DNA of 18,087 bases from Clostridiaceae bacterium. Lineage in GTDB: Bacteria > Bacillota > Clostridia > Oscillospirales > Acutalibacteraceae. This document shows positions 13,072-18,087 of this stretch, piece after piece (the stretch's first letter is position 1; the number at the start of each line of letters is the position of its first letter). Position numbers and translations under genes: made by a program. The notes beneath the pieces are model-generated. The model made no database searches. It was given only the letters and a program-made list of their open reading frames with translations, and was not told the DNA's origin. The DNA is taken from positions 1 through 18,087 of the forward strand of contig CAJGBV010000029.1 of the NCBI GenBank assembly GCA_904501755.1, in the 5' to 3' direction.

Positions 13072-15116
13072 TTTATGCTTCTTTCTATAAATTCGTCCTT
13101 TTCTTTTGCAGTAAGGGAATTAAACAGTACATTCCATCCGCAAAGACGAACCTGTAAATTAGGATAGTCCTGAGGATTTTCCTTTGCTTTTTTTAGCACC
13201 TCGGTATCAAGCACATTGTAATGAACCGAAAAGCCGCCCATATCAAAATACGTTTTAAGGGTAGCAATAAGAGCGTTAAGTCCGTTTTCTCCCTCTACAG
13301 CAGAGCTGTGAAGATCTATATCCACAATATGACCATTAGGTGTTTTTACTGCATCCAACTTTGCAGCAGACATAAGATGCACCGTTGCACCAAATTTATC
13401 AGCACCAAAAGATGCGCTGGTGTTTTGAGAAAGCGTTTCCCTGTTTTTCCGTCCGTCTGCACTTGCCGCTGTAGCTCTTCCAAAATACCAACGCCAATCA
13501 ATTGAAAACAATCCTAGTCTATACACTCCGCCTTTTTTATTAGGTCTACCTGATACAAACAAATATAATTTATCAACTATATTCTTAGCAATATTATCAG
13601 CATTTTCGCTTAAGGCACCATACTTTTCAAAACGATTTTTACATGTAAGCCTGAGCGCCTCATTATCTTCCCAATTGTTTTTTAATATCTGTGTGAATTC
13701 ACCAAGTGTCATTTTTTTCTGATTATAAATCAACTCTTTTATGGCTATGAGAGAATCTACTACCGTAGCAAGTCCCACCGCATTTAAAGAAGAGTTATTG
13801 TACTTGGCGGTATAATTACAGTATAAATCTCCACCCTTTTCCATTGCGGACCTATAGGTCGCCGACATAATGGGCGCACAATGTATTTTATCGTACTGCT
13901 CTTCGTATATATCGGTAATTCTTATGGCAGAATTGCAAAAATACTCTACCTGTCTTAAAAATTCTTCATATAGTTTTTCAAAAGTATCAAACTTGCCGTC
14001 ATTTTCAATACCAATAAGAGCGCCTGTGAGCATATCTCTACCACAATTTAAGGCTATTTCCAACGCTTTAGGCAAATTAACTCTTGCATTACAGGAACAA
14101 GTAAGTTCCTCTTCTGCCCCACACTCATAACATCCCACCACATGATATTTAATTGCATCTATTTTTTCAGCGCCTAAATTTATGAGGGCATCTGTAACCT
14201 TTTTATCCGACATAAAAACTATGCTGTTTGCGCCTTTTCTTACAGAATCAAAAGCTTCTCTTAAAATCTCAACGGGCATATCGTCTCGATAAAGAATGTG
14301 CATTTTAATATCTGCACTTGCACTTTTTTTATATGCTTTTAGAATAACCTCAGACAGCTCGTTGAATGCACTTTCTCCATTTTCATTTGTACCACCTATA
14401 GCAAACGGCATATTAGCTACTGCTTTAAAGGTTGCAAGTTCCTCGAAAAAGCTTATAAAAAGTTGATGCGCAATTTCTTTATTTTTGAAATAAAAAGGAG
14501 CTAAAAGAGCATCAAGTCTGCCAAGTGTTCTTAACACCGTTCCATCGAACATCTGTTGCAACACATAATATATTTCTATAGTCTGCATACCCTCAAAAAG
14601 TGTTTCAGGCGCCTTAACACAAAGATTATAAATTCCGTTTGCCATTTCGATTTTACCCATTTTTTCAGCCGTTAAAGCAACACGTTTCATAAACTCAATA
14701 GCCGAATCATAAACACCTAAAACAGCAGCATAAAAATCTCGTTTTTCTATATTTTCTTCTTTGAAGAAATATTCTTTTACCCTATCTCTAATGCCCACAA
14801 TTCCAAGTGTAACTATATCATCCCAACCTGCATTAGTATGGCTGTAATCAAAAAGACCGGTAAAGGCAAGTACATTCTGTCCTTCCTGTAACCCCTCGTC
14901 TTTAATTTTGTTTTTTATAAAAGCGGTTCTTTTTTCTATAAGACTACGCATAATACCATCGCAGTTCACCTTAGCAAAAAAGCGGTCGCTGTCCGACATA
15001 ACAATATCGCAATTTTCAAATAGATATTCTATCGTTTTACAATCGTTAAAAAAAATCGTATCTAAATTATCACCTATACGATTTAATACATATTCTTCAA
15101 GGCATTTTCTATCCAT
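13068..15116 (-). CDS. Glycyl radical enzyme of unassigned substrate
   Basis: The 682-residue protein belongs to the PFL-like superfamily but is shorter than the usual 760-850. The C-terminal radical loop is QVRLCGWNVLFNSL with G660 the predicted glycyl radical. The active-site cysteine is C329 in VVGCYECGAEEELTCSC; E331 two residues later fits the C-x-E base of eliminating enzymes (GCVEP in glycerol, choline and propanediol enzymes), but valine and proline are replaced by Tyr330 and Cys332. The block NLPKALEIALNCGRDMLTG follows as in dehydratases. A CC pair is absent, so it is not pyruvate formate-lyase. A C-O or C-X elimination on a small polyol or sugar-derived substrate is inferred. ATG 15116 is chosen because AGGTGG at 15122-15127 precedes it by 5 nt; GTG 15125 lies inside that site. 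The activase gene overlaps its end by 4 nt, and an AraC regulator diverges upstream. Confidence 0.85.
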   Translation of the reverse strand: MDRKCLEEYVLNRIGDNLDTIFFNDCKTIEYLFENCDIVMSDSDRFFAKVNCDGIMRSLIEKRTAFIKNKIKDEGLQEGQNVLAFTGLFDYSHTNAGWDDIVTLGIVGIRDRVKEYFFKEENIEKRDFYAAVLGVYDSAIEFMKRVALTAEKMGKIEMANGIYNLCVKAPETLFEGMQTIEIYYVLQQMFDGTVLRTLGRLDALLAPFYFKNKEIAHQLFISFFEELATFKAVANMPFAIGGTNENGESAFNELSEVILKAYKKSASADIKMHILYRDDMPVEILREAFDSVRKGANSIVFMSDKKVTDALINLGAEKIDAIKYHVVGCYECGAEEELTCSCNARVNLPKALEIALNCGRDMLTGALIGIENDGKFDTFEKLYEEFLRQVEYFCNSAIRITDIYEEQYDKIHCAPIMSATYRSAMEKGGDLYCNYTAKYNNSSLNAVGLATVVDSLIAIKELIYNQKKMTLGEFTQILKNNWEDNEALRLTCKNRFEKYGALSENADNIAKNIVDKLYLFVSGRPNKKGGVYRLGLFSIDWRWYFGRATAASADGRKNRETLSQNTSASFGADKFGATVHLMSAAKLDAVKTPNGHIVDIDLHSSAVEGENGLNALIATLKTYFDMGGFSVHYNVLDTEVLKKAKENPQDYPNLQVRLCGWNVLFNSLTAKEKDEFIERSIK

Positions 15117-15134
15117 ACATTCCACCTCATTTTA

Positions 15135-15163
15135 ACTATAGTACAAATATCAACATTTGTAAA
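15135..15163 (-). promoter_or_regulatory. Promoter of the glycyl radical enzyme operon
   Basis: On the minus strand: -35 TTTACA (15163-15158), 17-nt spacer, -10 TATAGT (15140-15135). Transcription should start near 15128, almost at the ribosome site. Direct repeats lie just upstream (15170-15198). Confidence 0.65.
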
Positions 15164-15169
15164 CATTCA

Positions 15170-15198
15170 TTTTCGAAAGTTTTGCACTTTTCGAAAGT
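15170..15198. promoter_or_regulatory. Tandem 11-bp repeats, candidate AraC binding site
   Basis: TTTTCGAAAGT occurs at 15170-15180 and again at 15188-15198, an 18-bp period. The second copy sits in the near-palindrome CACTTTTCGAAAGTG (15187 onward on the left arm). The pair starts 7 bp upstream of the -35 of the glycyl radical enzyme promoter and ends 18 bp before the -35 of the divergent regulator promoter. AraC-family activators typically bind direct repeats abutting -35, so this is the expected place for the neighbouring regulator to bind. Assignment is inference. Confidence 0.55.
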
Positions 15199-15215
15199 GT
15201 TTTTCTTAATTTATA

Positions 15216-15244
15216 TTGATTTTATAAAGAAACAATGTTAAAAT
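15216..15244 (+). promoter_or_regulatory. Promoter of the divergent AraC-type regulator gene
   Basis: -35 TTGATT (15216-15221), 17-nt spacer, -10 TAAAAT (15239-15244). The leader would be about 20 nt. Confidence 0.55.
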
Positions 15245-15271
15245 TTATATAAATCAAAGGTAGGTGTTTAT

Positions 15272-16069
15272 ATGTCAGAGCTTATTATCACCGAAGAAAA
15301 ATTATATATAAAAGAAATTGTTTCAGTTGTACGTTCTACTTTGCAATTCAGCCGAAAGTGTCCATATCCAAACGGAAGGCACAGCGACTCTTTTGTTTAT
15401 ATAACAGAAGGGAGCTGCAATTATTCTTTCGAAGGCGGTTATTCCTTCAAAGTAAATAAGGGCGATATAATATTCCTTTCCCACAACTCAGTTTACACAA
15501 TGGAAATACTTACAAACAGGTATTCCTCCATTTTCTGTGATTTTTATTTTGACTCCCCTATACAAAGAAAATGTCAAGTATTTACCCCCGTGCAGTCACT
15601 TAACGCCGAAAATGTTTTCGAACGACTGTACAGATTATACCGCAGTCCATCTGCTGCTAACTTTTGTGAAATTCTTTCTGTACTGTACAACATTTACGGT
15701 ATTGTCAAAAAAAGTAGTGATAAGAGCACTAAAAAAAGCCTTTCAAAATTGGTTATAGAAAATGCAAAAGACTATATTGATGAACATTACTCCGATATAA
15801 ATTTAAGTGTTTCTAATCTCGCAGAAATGTGTAATATAAGCGAAGCTCACTTCAGAAATTTATTTAAAACATATTATGATATCTCCCCCTCATCATATAT
15901 AACAACCGTCAGAATTAATGCCGCCTGTGAGCTTATGAAATACCCTTTTATACCTTTAGAAGAATGTGCAACACAAAGTGGCTTTACATCTCTCCCTTAC
16001 TTTTGCAGAGTTTTCAAAAAAGTGCATTTTGTATCTCCTGCAAAATATCGCAAAGAAAAATTCTTTTGA
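15272..16069 (+). CDS. AraC-family transcriptional regulator, divergent from the glycyl radical enzyme
   Basis: The protein has 265 residues. The N-terminal sensor is cupin-like (GRHSDSFVYITEGSCNYSFEGG, then VNKGDIIFLSHNSVY). The C-terminal ~100 residues are an AraC double helix-turn-helix: LSVSNLAEMCNISEAHFRNL and LEECATQSGFTSLPYFCRVFK, ending FVSPAKYRKE. It is 156 bp from the start of the glycyl radical enzyme, pointing the other way, and 141 bp before the GH127-like gene. This makes it the probable regulator of one or both. Its ligand is unknown; a monosaccharide or glycoside is typical. The ribosome site AAAGGTAGGTG ends about 5 nt before ATG 15272. Confidence 0.88.
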   Translation: MSELIITEEKLYIKEIVSVVRSTLQFSRKCPYPNGRHSDSFVYITEGSCNYSFEGGYSFKVNKGDIIFLSHNSVYTMEILTNRYSSIFCDFYFDSPIQRKCQVFTPVQSLNAENVFERLYRLYRSPSAANFCEILSVLYNIYGIVKKSSDKSTKKSLSKLVIENAKDYIDEHYSDINLSVSNLAEMCNISEAHFRNLFKTYYDISPSSYITTVRINAACELMKYPFIPLEECATQSGFTSLPYFCRVFKKVHFVSPAKYRKEKFF

Positions 16070-16122
16070 TTACATACTAACATTTATAAATTACAAATAG
16101 TTAGGAAAAAATTCCATAAAAC

Positions 16123-16150
16123 AATTCAAATGATCAATTGTTATTGAATT
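16123..16150. promoter_or_regulatory. Inverted repeat overlapping the GH127-like gene promoter
   Basis: AATTCAA (16123-16129) and TTGAATT (16144-16150), perfect 7-bp arms 14 nt apart, straddle the -35 hexamer. The sequence is AT-rich, so chance is a real possibility. The TTTTCGAAAGT repeat of the neighbouring divergent region is not present here. Confidence 0.25.
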
Positions 16151-16165
16151 ATACCATTCTATAAT
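16138..16165 (+). promoter_or_regulatory. Promoter of the GH127-like gene
   Basis: -35 TTGTTA (16138-16143), 16-nt spacer, -10 TATAAT (16160-16165). It lies about 45 bp before the start codon, so the GH127-like gene can be transcribed apart from the regulator. Confidence 0.55.
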
Positions 16166-16210
16166 AAATATATAATTAATTAAAAGCAAACTTTTTTAGG
16201 AGGTTTTATT

Positions 16211-18087
16211 ATGCTTAACCTTTACAAAGAAAACACCGCAAATTTCCCAAGACTCAGTACAGATAACTTCTTCATTAATTATAATAATTATTATAAGTTT
16301 GACGAAATAACTGAAAAAACTGTAAAATATATTGAAGACTGGCAGCTTCTTGATGAAAACCTTTGGGAGACTTTTGTTGATCAGTACAGAGAACAGCCTG
16401 ACGCTAATGACGGCGGATGGAGAGGCGAATACTGGGGTAAAATGATGCGCGGTGCATGTTTTGTTTACTCCTATACAAGAAACCAAAAACTATACAATAC
16501 TTTAACTATTGCAGTAAAAAACATCCTTAAAACACAAGATAAATGGGGCAGAATTTCTACCTATGAGATAGGAAAAGAATTTGCTGCTTGGGATATCTGG
16601 AGCAGAAAATATGTGCTTCTCGGTATGCAGTATTTCCTCGAAATCAATAAGGATGAAGCATTGGAAAACGAGATAATTAAATCTATGTGCCGTCAGGTTG
16701 ATTACATAATTTCTAAAATCGGCAACAGTGACGAGGGTAAGCTTCCCATAACCCGCGCCACAAAGCATTGGTACGGACTTAATTCCTCTTCTCTTTTAGA
16801 ACCTGTCGTTCGTCTTTACAATATTACAGGTAAAAAAAAGTATTTTGATTTCGCACAGTATATCGTTGATGAGGGCGGTGCCTCCGTAGAGAACATTTTT
16901 CGTTTAGCCGAAAAGAAAGAGCTTAGTTTATATCAGTACCCTGTAACTAAAGCATACGAAATGACCTCTTGCTTTGAGGGTCTTTTAGAGTTTTACAGAG
17001 TCACAGGGGAAGAATGGTATAAAACGGCAATAATTAACTTCTGTGACCTTATTTTAGAAGATGATTTCACCGTTATAGGCTCGTCCGGCTGTACACATGA
17101 GTTATTTGACCATTCAACAGTTCGTCAGGCAAGCACAAACAATCACCCCATTATGCAAGAAACCTGTGTTACTGTAACACTTATGAAATTTTTCTTACAG
17201 CTCAATCTTCTTACAGGCGAGGCTAAGTACATAGATGCTTTTGAAACGGCATATTACAACGCTTATCTCGGTTCAATAAATACAGAGAAAAAGACCACCA
17301 TTCCTAGAGATGCCGTACCCGAAGGTATGACTCTTGACCCACTACCCTTTGACAGTTACAGTCCTCTTACAAAAGGTATACGCGGTCACGGTATAGGCGG
17401 TTTCAGGGTTATGACAGGTAATAAATTCTACGGTTGCTGTGTTTGTATCGGTTCTGCAGGTATAGGAAGTGTTCATAAAGCTTCTCTTTTAACCTATGAA
17501 AAGGGCCTTGTTTTAAACCTGTTTATTAAAGGTGAATTTATATCTATTTCTCCATCAGGAAAGCCTGTTAATATTAAAATAGATACACTATACCCTGTTG
17601 GTAATAAAGTTAAAATAACTGTAAACTGTGAGGAAGATTTCATCCTTAAAATCAGAAATCCTCAGTTTAGTAAAGAAACAAAAGCAGTTGTAAACGGAAG
17701 CTCAGCTATAATGAACAGCGGATATAACGATATCCTTTGCAATAAAGGCGAAAACACTATTGTTCTAACCTTTGATATGCCAACCCAGATAATAAAACCT
17801 GTATCCTATGAAACACAAGAACTTATGAATAAGGTTATTTGGGGTGAAAACTCAAGAACTGTAGCTACCCTTGACGAACAAGATCCTGAGGCTCTACTTA
17901 ACATAGCCTTAAAGAGAGGTCCTCTTATGTTGGCACAGGATTCAAGATTCGGGTATGACCTGTCTGTTCCTGCAGAAATTCTAGACAATAACGGCTTGGC
18001 TGAGATAACAGAAACAGAAAACGAATTTGACTGTATGCTGACAGTAAATGCAAAAACGAAAAAAGGACAAATAAAGCTTTGTGACTA
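16211..18087 (+). CDS. GH127-like (DUF1680) glycoside hydrolase, runs to the window edge
   Basis: ATG 16211 follows a perfect AGGAGG (16198-16203) by 7 nt. The frame is open for 625 codons and the window ends on bases TA, so the next base may complete a stop; 620-660 residues is normal for this family. The N-terminal ~400 residues suit an alpha-barrel of helical hairpins, with WRGEYWGKMMRGACFVYSYT and LLTGEAKYIDAFETAYYNAYLGSI. GH127 enzymes use a zinc site of Glu and three Cys with a Cys nucleophile; here E317 and C319 (QETC) and C409/C410 (YGCCVC) fit it, and E297 (THELF) may be the acid/base. The usual CCPPN is replaced by CCVCIGSAG with an added C412. The family includes beta-L-arabinofuranosidases and related enzymes. 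No signal peptide is seen, so it is cytosolic. Substrate unknown. Confidence 0.82.
   Translation, partial: MLNLYKENTANFPRLSTDNFFINYNNYYKFDEITEKTVKYIEDWQLLDENLWETFVDQYREQPDANDGGWRGEYWGKMMRGACFVYSYTRNQKLYNTLTIAVKNILKTQDKWGRISTYEIGKEFAAWDIWSRKYVLLGMQYFLEINKDEALENEIIKSMCRQVDYIISKIGNSDEGKLPITRATKHWYGLNSSSLLEPVVRLYNITGKKKYFDFAQYIVDEGGASVENIFRLAEKKELSLYQYPVTKAYEMTSCFEGLLEFYRVTGEEWYKTAIINFCDLILEDDFTVIGSSGCTHELFDHSTVRQASTNNHPIMQETCVTVTLMKFFLQLNLLTGEAKYIDAFETAYYNAYLGSINTEKKTTIPRDAVPEGMTLDPLPFDSYSPLTKGIRGHGIGGFRVMTGNKFYGCCVCIGSAGIGSVHKASLLTYEKGLVLNLFIKGEFISISPSGKPVNIKIDTLYPVGNKVKITVNCEEDFILKIRNPQFSKETKAVVNGSSAIMNSGYNDILCNKGENTIVLTFDMPTQIIKPVSYETQELMNKVIWGENSRTVATLDEQDPEALLNIALKRGPLMLAQDSRFGYDLSVPAEILDNNGLAEITETENEFDCMLTVNAKTKKGQIKLCD

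Noticed and set aside
13068..15116. Annotation of the glycyl radical enzyme as pyruvate formate-lyase
   Set aside because: The active site has C-Y-E rather than the adjacent CC pair of PFL, and the protein is far too different in its radical loop.
16077..16104. Hairpin CTAAC-ATTT...AAAT-A-GTTAG after the second AraC gene as a terminator
   Set aside because: The stem is AT-only apart from two pairs, has a bulge, and is followed by an A-tract instead of T, so it is unlikely to terminate transcription.

Overview
The window reads as a chromosomal segment of a low-GC, strictly anaerobic Firmicute of the class Clostridia, probably an uncultured gut member of the Oscillospiraceae/Ruminococcaceae type. 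This is inferred from AT-rich intergenic DNA with sigma-A promoters, strong AGGAGG-type ribosome sites, and anaerobe gene content: the electron-bifurcating NfnAB pair, a flavin reductase-rubredoxin fusion, a glycyl radical enzyme with its activase, and a NifU/IscU-like scaffold of clostridial type. No rRNA, tRNA, transposase or CRISPR array was found.

Layout. (1) 1-638, minus: the 5' part of an Fe-S scaffold gene with a clear promoter. (2) 876-1838, plus: a KDPG/KHG aldolase fused to a C-terminal VOC (glyoxalase-fold) domain, ending at a strong hairpin. (3) 1851-2244: no protein gene, but a near-consensus sigma-A promoter faces left and leads through about 350 nt of foldable sequence to the same hairpin used as a terminator. 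This is a candidate stand-alone structured RNA. (4) 2405-4653, plus: nfnA-nfnB, translationally coupled, with promoter and terminator. (5) 4747-8131, minus: an AraC-type regulator and a GH38 alpha-mannosidase in one overlapping operon. (6) 8274-8810, minus: the biotin transporter bioY, divergent from (7) 8927-11887, plus: flavin reductase-rubredoxin, glyA and a metallophosphoesterase, closely spaced. The two divergent promoters share one -35 region. (8) 11888-12240: a non-coding block with a mosaic of short hairpins joined by the 9-mer AGTTATATT, then a terminator for the next operon. (9) 12241-15116, minus: a glycyl radical enzyme of unassigned substrate and its radical-SAM activase, joined by an ATGA overlap. 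(10) 15272-16069, plus: a divergent AraC-type regulator. (11) 16211 to the window end, plus: a GH127-like (DUF1680) glycosidase that is complete or nearly so.

How the parts may work together. Two glycosidases (GH38 and GH127-like), two AraC regulators, a sugar-acid aldolase and a glycyl radical enzyme suggest scavenging of host or plant glycans. NfnAB and the rubredoxin protein handle redox balance and oxidant stress. The most distinctive unit is the glycyl radical enzyme locus. Its active-site motif is GCYEC rather than the GCVEP of known dehydratases/lyases or the CC of pyruvate formate-lyase, and its promoter has two 11-bp direct repeats just upstream of -35, where an AraC activator would be expected to bind. 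The best candidates for undescribed biology are the 1851-2209 RNA, this glycyl radical enzyme with its GH127-like neighbour, and the AGTTATATT hairpin mosaic.
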